Assembly (NCBI RefSeq): GCF_015182315.1
Contig: NZ_PRDL01000001.1
Span: 3,472,001-3,536,000 of the forward strand
Direction: 5' to 3'
Length of the DNA stretch: 64,000 bases
DNA from: Cellvibrio polysaccharolyticus
GTDB lineage: Bacteria > Pseudomonadota > Gammaproteobacteria > Pseudomonadales > Cellvibrionaceae
Part shown: positions 36,270-46,263 of the stretch, piece by piece
How positions within the stretch are numbered: the stretch's first letter is position 1
Layout: each line of letters opens with the position of its first letter
The notes under the pieces: generated by a model
Databases searched by the model: none
Seen by the model: only the letters and a program-made list of their open reading frames with translations
What the model was told of the DNA's origin: nothing
Translations under genes and position numbers: made by a program

Positions 36270-37370
36270 ATGAAAACGACTTTTCTGAAACGATACCCGA
36301 GTGCCCCGGCTTTAAAAACTGTAGCGGCACCACTGCTGGTATTTATCGCAATCACGTTTTGCTGCGGCAAAGCGTTTGCAGATACTGGCAAGCCTGCCAA
36401 TCCATTCGGTCTGGTTTACCAGGGCGCAATTACCGAAAACCGTACCGATCAGGTCAATATTCGTAGCCTCACCTATCAATTGAATGGCCTTGAAATAGCC
36501 GCCAATATCTACACACCCGCAAATTTTAACCCCGACAAAAAATATCCCGCAGTCGTGGTGGCTCATCCCAATGGCGGCGTAAAGGAACAGGTCGCTGGCC
36601 TTTATGCACAGCAACTGGCACAGCAGGGTTACATCACCATCACCGCTGATGCTGCTTACCAGGGGGCAAGTGGCGGCCAGCCCCGCAACGTGGATAAACC
36701 GGCTAACCGTATCGAAGACATTCACGGAATGGCTGACTTTATTACACAATATGCAGCGGTTGATGTTGATCGTTTGGGTTTATTGGGAATTTGCGGTGGA
36801 GGCGGTTATTCATTGTCAGCCGCGCAAACCGATAAACGGTTTAAGGCCGTTGCGACCTTAAGTCTGTTTAACTCAGGCCAGGTTCGTCGTAACGGTTTTA
36901 TGGACTCCCAACTCGATACTATTCAAACACGTTTACAACAAGCCACCGAGGCCCGCGCTCAGGAAGCTGCAGGCGGTGAGAGCCTCTATGCCGGCGATGC
37001 CAATATGACCGATCAGCAAATTGCTGCACTGCCGTTTGAAATGTATCGTCAAGGTTATGAGTATTATTGGAGAACGCATGCCCATCCAAATTCAACTTTT
37101 AAATATACGATGAGCAGCCTGCTTGATCTGATGCGTTGGGATGCGAGAGATCAAATCGAATTGATTAACCAACCTTTATTGATGATTGCCGGTAGCAAGG
37201 CAGACAGCCTTTATATGACAGAAGATGCCTTTGCCAAAGCCACAGGAACAAAAGACAAGCAACTCTTTAAAATTCCCAACGCCAGCCATATCGAAACCTA
37301 TTGGAAACCTGAATATGTCAAGCAAGCCATGGATAAGCTGGCTACATTTTATGACCAGCATGTGAAATAA
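36270..37370 (+). CDS. Exported alpha/beta hydrolase (dienelactone-hydrolase-like)
   Basis: A 366-residue protein with a signal peptide (about residues 1-37, ending AFADT). The alpha/beta fold is shown by YPAVVVAHPNGGVKEQV (oxyanion-hole region), the nucleophile elbow LLGICGGGGYS with Cys175 in place of Ser as in dienelactone hydrolases, LLMIAGSKADSLYM and the C-terminal His in NASHIETYW. It is the first of three plus-strand genes with gaps of 80 and 32 bases. Substrate unknown, probably a lactone or ester in the periplasm. Confidence 0.82.
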   Translation: MKTTFLKRYPSAPALKTVAAPLLVFIAITFCCGKAFADTGKPANPFGLVYQGAITENRTDQVNIRSLTYQLNGLEIAANIYTPANFNPDKKYPAVVVAHPNGGVKEQVAGLYAQQLAQQGYITITADAAYQGASGGQPRNVDKPANRIEDIHGMADFITQYAAVDVDRLGLLGICGGGGYSLSAAQTDKRFKAVATLSLFNSGQVRRNGFMDSQLDTIQTRLQQATEARAQEAAGGESLYAGDANMTDQQIAALPFEMYRQGYEYYWRTHAHPNSTFKYTMSSLLDLMRWDARDQIELINQPLLMIAGSKADSLYMTEDAFAKATGTKDKQLFKIPNASHIETYWKPEYVKQAMDKLATFYDQHVK

Positions 37371-37450
37371 ATATTCCCGGCTTGCAAAATGACGCATTGG
37401 GTTTGCGCAAGCTATTGCTTTACTTCCTTTCAAGACAGGAATGGTAAAAA

Positions 37451-38587
37451 ATGTTGAAGCATCGAATCAATACTTTACTGGTGATGAGTGCCGTATCTGG
37501 CATGGTATGGGCGGAAGCACCGGCCCAACAGCAGCTTACCCCGGCAAGTCAGCATGAAGTAACGCAAGCACCGGCCAGTCATTTTTCAGGTCAGGCAAAT
37601 TTTTCCCGTTTCCCTGTAATGCCATCCCAAGGTGATGTAGCCCCTGCCATTGTAAATTTTGAAAGAGGCACAATTAGCAACTGGCATACTCATCCACATG
37701 GGCAATATCTCATTGTCACAGAAGGCGAAGGACGTACACAGGAATGGGGTAAAGCCACTCAAACCATCCGCAAGGGCGATACCATCTGGTGTCCGCCCAA
37801 TGTCAAACACTGGCACGGGGCGAGTGAACACAGTTCAATGTCGCACATCGCCATTACCCCCGTGGCAACTGATGGGCAAAGCGTGACATGGCTTGAAAAA
37901 GTGGCGTTACCCACTGAAGCCAAAGTATCTGCACAGGCAAATTCCAGCACACCGGTGGTGTTAAGCCAGAAACAATTAAGTCTGATTCCCATTGCCGCTT
38001 TTAATGCCACCGGCGACCTTGAACAGCTCAAACCTGCATTGATTCAAGGTTTGGAAAATGGTTTAACGGTCAATGAAATCAAAGAAGTCTTTGCCCATCA
38101 ATATGCCTATGCGGGATTTCCCCGTGCGTTGAACGGAATGCTTACCTTTAAAAGCCTGCTGGAGGAACGTGAGAAACAGGGCATCAAGGACATACCGGGA
38201 GCAATGCCGACCAACTTGCCAGAAAATACCAACTATTATCAGTTAGGCAGTGAAACGCTCGCTTATCTGAATAAAACGCCCCTGGCAGAACGTTCGCAGC
38301 CGCTATTTGATAATTTTTCGCCCACTATAGATCACGCATTAAAAGCGCATTTATTTGGTTATTTATTTAGCCGCGATAATTTGGCTTATCTGGAGCGTGA
38401 ACTGGTTGTTGTCAGTACGCTGGCGGCGCTTGGCGATGTTAATGCCCAACTGACGTCTCACCTGAGAATCACCAGAAACCTGGGTGTGGATAAAACCCAA
38501 ATGCAAAAAATAATAACAACCCTGGAGAAAGACGTTGATCCTGCGGTGTCGCGCAACGCACAAAATGTGTTGCAGCAACTCAAATAA
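37451..38587 (+). CDS. Cupin and carboxymuconolactone-decarboxylase-like fusion protein, exported
   Basis: A 378-residue protein with a signal peptide (ending VWAEA). Residues about 55-135 are a cupin barrel with metal ligands in NWHTHPHGQYLIVTEGEGR and PNVKHWHGASEHSS. Residues 175-378 form two carboxymuconolactone-decarboxylase-like helical repeats (LENGLTVNEIKEVFAHQYAYAGFPRALNGM in parts; LVVVSTLAALGDVNAQLTSHLRI). The redox CXXC of the AhpD branch is absent, so a lyase or isomerase-type role is more likely than a peroxidase one. It lies between two exported hydrolases and probably acts on the same unknown substrate. Confidence 0.82.
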   Translation: MLKHRINTLLVMSAVSGMVWAEAPAQQQLTPASQHEVTQAPASHFSGQANFSRFPVMPSQGDVAPAIVNFERGTISNWHTHPHGQYLIVTEGEGRTQEWGKATQTIRKGDTIWCPPNVKHWHGASEHSSMSHIAITPVATDGQSVTWLEKVALPTEAKVSAQANSSTPVVLSQKQLSLIPIAAFNATGDLEQLKPALIQGLENGLTVNEIKEVFAHQYAYAGFPRALNGMLTFKSLLEEREKQGIKDIPGAMPTNLPENTNYYQLGSETLAYLNKTPLAERSQPLFDNFSPTIDHALKAHLFGYLFSRDNLAYLERELVVVSTLAALGDVNAQLTSHLRITRNLGVDKTQMQKIITTLEKDVDPAVSRNAQNVLQQLK

Positions 38588-38619
38588 CGGGAAGCCGTCT
38601 CAAGCCAAAGGAAGTAATC

Positions 38620-39708
38620 ATGAATCAGCCATTTATTTCAAAAAGTAAAAAAACTCTGATCCCGATGGGTCTCCTTGCATTGATTTCAGCCTGTACAGTT
38701 AACCCGCAACAATCGGCGGTATTAACGCTTGCAGAACAAGGTCATTTTGCGGCGGGTGGCAAGGTTATCCAAAGTGAAGGGCAATTTAATGGCGAGCAGT
38801 TATTTAACCCGGCAGGGCAGACCTTGCACGGTGATCATGCGTCGGTCTTTTATCAAATTCCCGTCAATGCACGCCCTCATCCACTGGTGTTTTTGCATGG
38901 TGCGGGCCAGTCGGCAAAAACATGGAGCACCACACCGGATGGCAGAGAAGGGTTTCAGGATATTTTTTTGCGTCACCGCTTTCCTGTGTATGTTGTTGAT
39001 CAACCCCGCCGGGGTCAGGCCGGGCAATCTACTGTTTCAGCAGAAATAACACCCGCAACCCAGGATCAAGCCTGGTTCAATATGTTCCGATTGGGGGCTT
39101 ACCCGGATTTCTTTGAAGGTGTGCAATTTCCACAAACGCCACAAGCCTTGAACCAATATTTTCGGCAAATGACACCCAACACCGGTGCTTATGATGAACA
39201 ACTGATCAGTGATGCCATGGCAGAAGTAGTCAAGCGTGCCGGGGAATCCATATTGGTTACCCATTCCCAGGGCGGTGGCCCCGGTTGGTGGACGGCAATA
39301 AAATCGGACAATGTTAAAGCTATTGTTTCTTATGAGCCGGGCAGTGGTTTTGTTTTTCCTGAGAATGAATTACCGGAAGCAATGCCAAGCCTGACAGGTA
39401 CGCTAACCGCCACACCGGTAACCCTGGAACAGTTTAAAAAACTCACCCAAATGCCCATTATCATTTATTACGGCGACAATATTCCCGTGCAAGTGAGTGA
39501 TAACCCGGGGCAGGACAATTGGCGGGTACGATTGAAAATGGCACAACTCTGGGCAGACACCATTAACCGACATGGCGGTAACGCCAGTGTGGTGCACTTG
39601 CCTGAAAAGGGCGTTTATGGAAATACCCACTTCCCTTTTTCTGATTTGAATAATCAAACCATCGCCGGACTGCTCTCAAGCTGGCTTGAACAACATCATC
39701 TCAATTAA
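38620..39708 (+). CDS. Alpha/beta-fold hydrolase lipoprotein
   Basis: A 362-residue protein with a lipoprotein signal (GLLALISACTVN, lipid-bearing Cys near residue 25). HPLVFLHGAGQSAKTWSTTPDGREGF (in parts) gives the HG oxyanion motif, ILVTHSQGGGPGWW holds the nucleophile Ser, and a C-terminal His lies in GNTHFPFSDLNN. This resembles esterases often found beside cupin/CMD proteins. It is the last gene of the three-gene cluster, 32 bases after the cupin gene. Substrate unknown. Confidence 0.82.
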   Translation: MNQPFISKSKKTLIPMGLLALISACTVNPQQSAVLTLAEQGHFAAGGKVIQSEGQFNGEQLFNPAGQTLHGDHASVFYQIPVNARPHPLVFLHGAGQSAKTWSTTPDGREGFQDIFLRHRFPVYVVDQPRRGQAGQSTVSAEITPATQDQAWFNMFRLGAYPDFFEGVQFPQTPQALNQYFRQMTPNTGAYDEQLISDAMAEVVKRAGESILVTHSQGGGPGWWTAIKSDNVKAIVSYEPGSGFVFPENELPEAMPSLTGTLTATPVTLEQFKKLTQMPIIIYYGDNIPVQVSDNPGQDNWRVRLKMAQLWADTINRHGGNASVVHLPEKGVYGNTHFPFSDLNNQTIAGLLSSWLEQHHLN

Positions 39709-40020
39709 GCTATCGAGTAATCGCGCCTTATAAAAGCCGCTCACCTGCTGCCAGCAACGCATTAACCGAACCTATCGCGATGTAAAAAACTTGCACCAGA
39801 AAAATCCATTCGCGGCATTCGCTCGCACACTCAACGCGCACAATAAAAACTTGTATTAAAAAAAGTACAAGATGGCTGCGCTTTTTTCATTCCTGAATTA
39901 TGAAAAAACCCTTTAAATACAACTACTTTAATCATTCCATTGTCGATTAATCACGGCTGGCACGGTTTCTGCTGAATACCATCTTGAATACAAGACGGTA
40001 TTTTTTCACGAGCAGATGCT
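39709..40020 (+). promoter_or_regulatory. Sigma-54 promoter upstream of the urea genes
   Basis: TGGCACGGTTTCTGCT (39958-39973) matches the -24/-12 sigma-54 consensus: GG at 39959-39960 and GC at 39971-39972 are separated by exactly 10 bases, and TGGCAC is complete. It lies 47 bases before the allophanate hydrolase ATG. TGCACCA (39792-39798), an NtrC half-site, lies about 165 bases upstream of the -24 element. Nitrogen-controlled transcription by NtrC is the natural reading. No gene is seen in the 312 bases. Confidence 0.7.
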
Positions 40021-41820
40021 ATGACCGATGTAACAGGATGGACCATTAACGATTGGCTGAGCGCCTACCGTAACCAGACACTGACACCGCGTGAGGCGTT
40101 AACCGCATTGCGCAACCAATTGAATCCGCATGATCCTTGCTGGATTGCAATTGCTTCTGACGACCAACTGAATACACAAATTACTGACATTGAAAGACGC
40201 GCAGCCGCTGGCGAAACAATGCCACTGGCGGGTGTTCCGTTTGTGGTTAAAGACAATATTGATGTCGCAGGTTTTGCCACCACTGCGGCTTGCCCCGCGT
40301 TTTCCTACACACCGCATGAAGATGCCACTGCCGTGGCCTTGTTGCGTCGTGCCGGTGCGGTTGTACTGGCAAAAACCAATCTCGACCAATTCGCAACCGG
40401 CTTAAATGGCACCCGCTCGCCCTACGGCGCGGTGCCTAACAGTTTTAACCCGGCTTATATTTCCGGTGGTTCCAGCTCCGGTTCGGCAGTTACGGTTGCA
40501 CGCGGGTTGGTGCCTTTCAGTTTGGGTACTGACACCGCCGGTTCTGGCCGGGTGCCCGCCGGTTTTAACAATATTATCGGTTTGAAGCCGACTAAAGGTC
40601 GTTTCAGTACCAAAGGTGTAGTGCCCGCCTGCCGCAGCCTGGATTGTGTTTCGGTATTTGCGCTCACCCTGGATGACGCCGCGACCGTCGCCGGTGTGTT
40701 GCAACAATTCGATGTGAATGATGCCTTTAGTCGCGCCGCAAAACCGGCCACTGCTTTTGCCGCAACACCGCGTTTGGGCATTCCTTCCATTACCGAATGG
40801 TATGGCGATAGCCAGGCAGAAGCCGCGTGGCAACAACACCTGAATGATTTACACAAGCTGGGTGCAGAGCTGGTTGAGCTGGACTTTACCCCCATGCAAA
40901 CGCTGGCGCGCATGTTGTACGAACGCTCTTTTGTTGCCGAGCGTGATGCCGCTACCAAAGACTTTTTTGCCGATCACCGCGATGATGTACACCCGGTGGT
41001 GCGCAGCATTATTGAAAATGCCAAAGGCTTTACCGCAACTGATGCCTGGCAGGATGAATACCGTCGCGCCCAACTGGCACGCGAGATTCAGCAAATCATA
41101 ACCGGTGTGGACGCTCTGGTAGTACCCACCGCACCGCGTTTGCCCACCACAGAAGCAGTGCTTGCTGATCCGGTAGGGGTAAATAGCCAACTCGGCCTGT
41201 GGACCAATTTTGTTAACCTGGCAGATCTCTCTGCGCTTTCACTACCCGGTGCGTTTCGTGCTGATGGCCTGCCAGCCGGTATCACCCTGATCGCCGATGC
41301 CTGGCAAGACGACGCCCTGATCGCTTTTGGACAGCAGTGGTTGCAACAACTGCAATTGCCACTCGGCGCCACACAAAAAGCCTTCGTGCCAGCGACTGCA
41401 AACTCAAAAATTCCCGCCGGATTTTTCCGCCTCGCGGTGGTCGGTGCGCACCTTACCGGTATGCCACTGAATGTTCAGCTGCAAGAACGCCATGCCCGTT
41501 TTGTAGAAACCACGCACACCGCTAACAACTATCGCCTTTATGCCCTGCCCGACACAGTGCCGCCAAAACCCGGCTTGCGCCGTGTGTCAGATGCAGCGGA
41601 ATTTTCCGAAGGCCTGATTGTGGAATTGTGGGATGTGCCCATTGAACACATCGGCAGTTTTGTTGCACTGATTCCCGCTCCACTGGGCATTGGCACCCTG
41701 ACCTTGCGTGATGGACGTGAAGTAAAAGGTTTTATTTGCGAGGGCGACGCCCTTGCCGGCGCGAAAGACATTACCACCCTGGGCGGCTGGCGCGCTTACA
41801 TCCAATCATTGAAAAAATAA
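40021..41820 (+). CDS. atzF: Allophanate hydrolase
   Basis: A 599-residue amidase-signature enzyme that splits allophanate into two ammonia and two CO2, the second step of ATP-dependent urea breakdown. The Ser-cisSer-Lys site is visible: VPFVVKDNIDV with Lys77, SGGSSSGSAVTVA (about 148-160) and GTDTAGSGRVPA (169-180) with the nucleophile near Ser175. The C-terminal 120 residues form the second, smaller domain of bacterial AtzF/DUR1,2-type proteins. In many bacteria the gene order is urea carboxylase then hydrolase; here the hydrolase is first, 22 bases before the carboxylase. The name atzF is by family; a yeast-like fused amidolyase is not present. Confidence 0.93.
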   Translation: MTDVTGWTINDWLSAYRNQTLTPREALTALRNQLNPHDPCWIAIASDDQLNTQITDIERRAAAGETMPLAGVPFVVKDNIDVAGFATTAACPAFSYTPHEDATAVALLRRAGAVVLAKTNLDQFATGLNGTRSPYGAVPNSFNPAYISGGSSSGSAVTVARGLVPFSLGTDTAGSGRVPAGFNNIIGLKPTKGRFSTKGVVPACRSLDCVSVFALTLDDAATVAGVLQQFDVNDAFSRAAKPATAFAATPRLGIPSITEWYGDSQAEAAWQQHLNDLHKLGAELVELDFTPMQTLARMLYERSFVAERDAATKDFFADHRDDVHPVVRSIIENAKGFTATDAWQDEYRRAQLAREIQQIITGVDALVVPTAPRLPTTEAVLADPVGVNSQLGLWTNFVNLADLSALSLPGAFRADGLPAGITLIADAWQDDALIAFGQQWLQQLQLPLGATQKAFVPATANSKIPAGFFRLAVVGAHLTGMPLNVQLQERHARFVETTHTANNYRLYALPDTVPPKPGLRRVSDAAEFSEGLIVELWDVPIEHIGSFVALIPAPLGIGTLTLRDGREVKGFICEGDALAGAKDITTLGGWRAYIQSLKK

Positions 41821-41842
41821 AACAGAAGTCCGGAGAATAACC

Positions 41843-44800
41843 ATGCTGAAAACCGTCCTGATTGCAAACCGTGGTGAAATTGCGGTGCGCATTGCCAAAA
41901 CACTGAAAAAAATGGGCATCACCTCGGTCGCGGTTTATTCCGATGCCGACCGCAATAGCGCGCATGTGGCAGCTTGTGACAAAGCTATTTGCCTGGGCGG
42001 TAACAGCGCTGCAGAAAGCTATTTGAAAGTGGATAAAATTCTGGCTGCCGCGCGCGAAACCGGCGCACAGGCGATTATTCCCGGTTATGGTTTTCTCTCG
42101 GAAAATGCCGCCTTTGCAGAAGCCTGCGAAGCAGCCGGCATCGCCTTCTGCGGCCCAACACCCGCGCAAATTCGTGAGTTCGGTTTAAAACATACCTCCC
42201 GTGAAATTGCTGAAAAAGCCGGTGTACCGCTCACCCCGGGTACCGGTTTGTTGCAATCACTGGAAGAAGCGGTGAGTTTTGCGGCACAACTGGGCTACCC
42301 GGTGATGCTGAAAAGCACCGCTGGCGGTGGCGGTATCGGTTTGACCCGTTGCGACAACGAAGCGGCACTCGTCGATGCTTACGAAACTGTAAAACGCCTG
42401 GGGCAAAATTTTTTCAGTGACAGTGGTGTTTTTCTTGAGCGCTTTGTGGATAACGCCCGCCACGTAGAAGTACAAATTTTCGGTGACGGCAAAGGCAATG
42501 TGCTAGCGCTGGGTGAGCGCGATTGCTCGCTACAACGCCGCAACCAGAAAGTGGTTGAAGAAACCCCTGCCCCCAACCTGCCTGCGGCAACTCGAGAAAA
42601 ATTACTGGCGGCCTCGAAAAGCCTCGGCGAAGCCGTCAATTACCGCTCAGCCGGTACCGTGGAATATATTTACGATGCTGCCCGCGATGCGTTTTACTTC
42701 CTGGAAGTAAACACTCGCCTGCAAGTAGAACACCCGATTACCGAAGCTTGCACCGGTGTGGATCTGGTGGAATGGATGATTCTTACCGCCGCCGATCAGG
42801 CGCCGGATTTGAATATCACGCTCAACCCGCAAGGCGCTGCGATTGAAGTTCGCTTATACGCAGAAGACCCGGTACGCGACTTTCAGCCATCACCCGGCGT
42901 ACTGACCGATGTATATTTTCCGGAAGATGCTCGCATCGATACCTGGGTTGCCACCGGCACCGAAGTATCACCGCATTACGATCCGATGATCGCCAAAATT
43001 ATTGTCAAAGGCGATAACCGCAACGACGCCATCAACAACATGCTGGATGTACTCAACGCGACCCGCGTGAGCGGTATTGCCACCAACCTGGATTATTTAC
43101 GCCGCATTGTTGCCTCCGATTTTTTCCGCAACGCTGATGTTGCCACTAACAAGCTGGCTTCCTTTTCCTGGCAGCCGCCGGTGATTGAAGTGGTAAAACC
43201 CGGCACTTACACCAGCGTGCAGGATTATCCCGGGCGCGTTGGCTACTGGAGCATCGGTGTACCTCCCTCGGGGCCAATGGACGAATATGCCTTTCAACTC
43301 GCCAACCGTATTGTAGGCAACCACGAAAGCGCTGCCGGTCTGGAATGTACTCTGGTCGGCCCGGAATTACGCTTTCATACCGATGCGGTCATCGCCCTCA
43401 CCGGCGCACCCAGCGCGGCAACTCTGGACGGCGTCAGTGTAGATTTCTGGCAGCCGATCAGCGTTAAAGCCGGGCAAAAGCTGGTCGTCGGGAAAGCTGA
43501 AAAGGGTTGCCGTACTTACCTTGCCGTGCGCAATGGCCTGGACGTACCGGTTTACCTCGGCAGTCGCTCTACTTTTGTATTGGGTAATTTCGGCGGCCAT
43601 GCCGGCCGCATTCTGCGCGCCGCCGATATGTTGCCGATTAGTAACCCGCAACTACCCGCTTGCACCACACCCGCCCCGGCTTACGAGGCCGAAGCGACAC
43701 CGGTGGCAATGATTCCGCATTACCCCAACGAGTGGGAAGTGAATGTAATTTACGGCCCCCACGGCGCACCGGACTTTTTTACCGAAGACGCCATTGAAAT
43801 GTTTTTTAGCACCCCCTGGGAAGTGCATTACAACTCCAACCGGTTGGGCATTCGTTTGAATGGCCCAAAACCCACCTGGACGCGCAGTGACGGTGGTGAA
43901 GCCGGTTTGCATCCTTCCAATATTCACGATACCGAATACGCCATTGGCTCTATCAACTTCACTGGCGATATGCCGGTCATTCTCACCAAAGACGGCCCGA
44001 GCCTCGGCGGTTTTGTATGCCCGGTCACCATTATCAAAGCCGATTTATGGAAAGTAGGCCAATTCAAACCGGGCGATAAAATTCGTTTTAAAGCCGTGAG
44101 TTTTGATACCGCGCTGGCACTGGAAAACGCCCAGGACAGCGCCATCAAAAACTTGCAACCGGCCACGGCAGTAACCGCTGTTGAAGCACCGCTAGCGGCA
44201 CACGGTTTGTCGGCTTGCATTGTTGAACACTTACCCGAAACCGCACAGCGTCCGCTGGTGAACTACCGTCAGGCGGGTGATAAATATCTGTTGCTCGAAT
44301 ACGGCGAAAATGTACTGGACCTGGCGTTGCGTTTGCGCGTCCATGCCCTGATGGAATCCATCAAGGCATCACCGATTGACGGTGTTATTGAATTGTCGCC
44401 CGGTGTTCGCTCTTTGCAAATCAATTACGACAGCCGCCGTTTACACCAGCGCGATTTGATCGCAACGCTGTTAAAGCACGAAGCCGGTTTACCCGCAGCA
44501 GAAGATATTTCTGTGCCCAGTCGCGTGGTGTATTTGCCCATGGCCTTTGAAGATTCGGCAACCCTGGATGCGGTGGCTCGCTACCGTCAATCGGTGCGTG
44601 ACACTGCGCCCTGGTTGCCCAGCAACACCGAATTTATGCGCCGCATTAACGGGCTGGAATCCATCGAGCAAGTAAAAGACATTCTGTTCGATGCCAGCTA
44701 CATGATTCTCGGCCTGGGCGATGTTTACCTCGGCGCGCCCTGTGCGGTACCGATTGATCCTCGTCACCGCTTGCTGACCTCCAAGTACAACCCGGCGCGC

Positions 44801-45463
44801 ACTTATACCGCCGAAGGCACTGTAGGTATTGGCGGTGTGTACATGTGTATCTATGGTATGGATTCGCCGGGCGGTTACCAACTGGTTGGTCGCACCCTGC
44901 CCATCTGGAATACCTTTTTGAAAAGCCCCACCTTCGTTAACAACGAGCCCTGGCTGCTGAAATTTTTTGATCAGGTGCGTTATTACGAAGTGACCGAAGA
45001 AGAACTGCTGCAACAACGCGAAGCCTTTCGCGAAGGTCGCCTGTCACTGCGCATTGAAGAAACCGCCTTTAACCTCGGCGAGCACCAACAGTTTCTTACC
45101 GACAATGCCACCAGCATCGCAGCGTTTAAACAAAACCAGGCCGAAGCCTTTCGCGAAGAAGTGGCACTGTGGCAAGCCGATGAAGAAAAACAGGTCGATG
45201 CCGCGCTGCAAGTCAACCTCGGTAGCGAAGCCATTGAAGTGGATGGCCATGCCATTACCGCAGAAATCAGCGGCAATATCTGGAAACTGCTGGTAGAGCC
45301 GGGGCAACAGGTAGAAGTTGATCAACCGCTGTTAATTGTGGAAGCCATGAAAATGGAATTCCAGGTTTATGCCGACCGCTGTGCCACCGTCAGCTCGGTA
45401 CATTGCCAACCGGGCAAACCGGTTAATGCCGGTGACCTGCTGCTGGTACTGGAAGCGGAATAA
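41843..45463 (+). CDS. uca: Urea carboxylase
   Basis: A 1206-residue biotin enzyme that carboxylates urea to allophanate using ATP and bicarbonate. Domains in order: biotin carboxylase (about 1-450; LIANRGEIAVRIAKTLKKMG, KSTAGGGGIGLTRC, EVNTRLQVEHPITE), a KipA-like AHS2 domain (about 450-760; SVQDYPGRVGYWSIGVPPSGPMD in parts), a KipI-like AHS1 domain (about 820-1040) and a biotinyl domain with Lys1170 in EAMKMEF. The AHS domains separate urea carboxylase from other biotin carboxylases. It should be co-transcribed with allophanate hydrolase from the sigma-54 promoter. Length is normal. Confidence 0.96.
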   Translation: MLKTVLIANRGEIAVRIAKTLKKMGITSVAVYSDADRNSAHVAACDKAICLGGNSAAESYLKVDKILAAARETGAQAIIPGYGFLSENAAFAEACEAAGIAFCGPTPAQIREFGLKHTSREIAEKAGVPLTPGTGLLQSLEEAVSFAAQLGYPVMLKSTAGGGGIGLTRCDNEAALVDAYETVKRLGQNFFSDSGVFLERFVDNARHVEVQIFGDGKGNVLALGERDCSLQRRNQKVVEETPAPNLPAATREKLLAASKSLGEAVNYRSAGTVEYIYDAARDAFYFLEVNTRLQVEHPITEACTGVDLVEWMILTAADQAPDLNITLNPQGAAIEVRLYAEDPVRDFQPSPGVLTDVYFPEDARIDTWVATGTEVSPHYDPMIAKIIVKGDNRNDAINNMLDVLNATRVSGIATNLDYLRRIVASDFFRNADVATNKLASFSWQPPVIEVVKPGTYTSVQDYPGRVGYWSIGVPPSGPMDEYAFQLANRIVGNHESAAGLECTLVGPELRFHTDAVIALTGAPSAATLDGVSVDFWQPISVKAGQKLVVGKAEKGCRTYLAVRNGLDVPVYLGSRSTFVLGNFGGHAGRILRAADMLPISNPQLPACTTPAPAYEAEATPVAMIPHYPNEWEVNVIYGPHGAPDFFTEDAIEMFFSTPWEVHYNSNRLGIRLNGPKPTWTRSDGGEAGLHPSNIHDTEYAIGSINFTGDMPVILTKDGPSLGGFVCPVTIIKADLWKVGQFKPGDKIRFKAVSFDTALALENAQDSAIKNLQPATAVTAVEAPLAAHGLSACIVEHLPETAQRPLVNYRQAGDKYLLLEYGENVLDLALRLRVHALMESIKASPIDGVIELSPGVRSLQINYDSRRLHQRDLIATLLKHEAGLPAAEDISVPSRVVYLPMAFEDSATLDAVARYRQSVRDTAPWLPSNTEFMRRINGLESIEQVKDILFDASYMILGLGDVYLGAPCAVPIDPRHRLLTSKYNPARTYTAEGTVGIGGVYMCIYGMDSPGGYQLVGRTLPIWNTFLKSPTFVNNEPWLLKFFDQVRYYEVTEEELLQQREAFREGRLSLRIEETAFNLGEHQQFLTDNATSIAAFKQNQAEAFREEVALWQADEEKQVDAALQVNLGSEAIEVDGHAITAEISGNIWKLLVEPGQQVEVDQPLLIVEAMKMEFQVYADRCATVSSVHCQPGKPVNAGDLLLVLEAE

Positions 45464-45467
45464 CGCC

Positions 45468-46166
45468 ATGAAACTGCTGCAAAACGAAAAGCCGACACCG
45501 GATGCGCCACGGGTCAATTTAACCGAGCGTATTTACCAGGCGATTAAAAATGAAATATTTGAATTTCGCTTATTACCGGGTGAACGCTTTAGTGAAAACG
45601 AAGTAGCGTTGCGCATGGATGCCAGCCGCACACCGGTGCGCGAAGCCCTGTCGCGCCTGCAAAACGAAGGGTTTGTTGAGGTTTCGTTTCGCAGCGGCTG
45701 GCAGGTAATGCCCTTTGATTTTGAAAAATTCGAACAGCTTTACGATGTGCGCATCGTGCTGGAAATGGCAGCCGTAAAGCGCCTCTGCGAAATGGACTCA
45801 CCCGCAGAACTGGACGATTTGAAAGCAGTATGGCTGGTAGAACGCGAACAACGTCTTAGCGATGGCCCCACAGTTTGCGAACTGGACGAAAAATTTCACA
45901 AGCAGCTGGTAGCGGCAACCGGCAACGGCGAGATGGCACGTATTCATCACGACATTACCGAACGGCTGCGCATTATTCGCCGTATCGACTTTACCCAGCA
46001 ACCACGTATTGAAGCCACTTACGACGAGCACGCAAAAATTTTACGCAACATCATCAAGCGCCGTAGTGACGACGCGCAACTGCTGTTGAAAAGTCATATT
46101 GAAGCCAGTAAAGCAGAAGTAAGGCGCATCACCCTGCATATGCTTTACCAGGCGCGCCACCCTTAA
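45468..46166 (+). CDS. GntR/FadR-family regulator of the urea cluster
   Basis: About 232 residues from the ATG at 45468, four bases after the urea carboxylase stop. The N-terminal winged helix holds RIYQAIKNEIFEFRLLPGERFSENEVALRMDASRTPVREALSRLQNEGFV (in parts). The C-terminal FCD domain keeps the metal-site pattern (YDVRIVLEMAAVKRL, LDEKFHKQLVAATGN, YDEHAKILRNIIKRRS). FCD-type GntR proteins sense small acids. It sits between the catabolic and uptake genes and probably tunes one or both; the effector is unknown. Confidence 0.88.
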   Translation: MKLLQNEKPTPDAPRVNLTERIYQAIKNEIFEFRLLPGERFSENEVALRMDASRTPVREALSRLQNEGFVEVSFRSGWQVMPFDFEKFEQLYDVRIVLEMAAVKRLCEMDSPAELDDLKAVWLVEREQRLSDGPTVCELDEKFHKQLVAATGNGEMARIHHDITERLRIIRRIDFTQQPRIEATYDEHAKILRNIIKRRSDDAQLLLKSHIEASKAEVRRITLHMLYQARHP

Positions 46167-46263
46167 GTTGCACCCAACCATTAACCCGAAAAGCAAGGAG
46201 AACACAAACACTTAGGCTCGTAATACCGCTATCAACACATTATCAAAAAAATCGGAGACAGGA

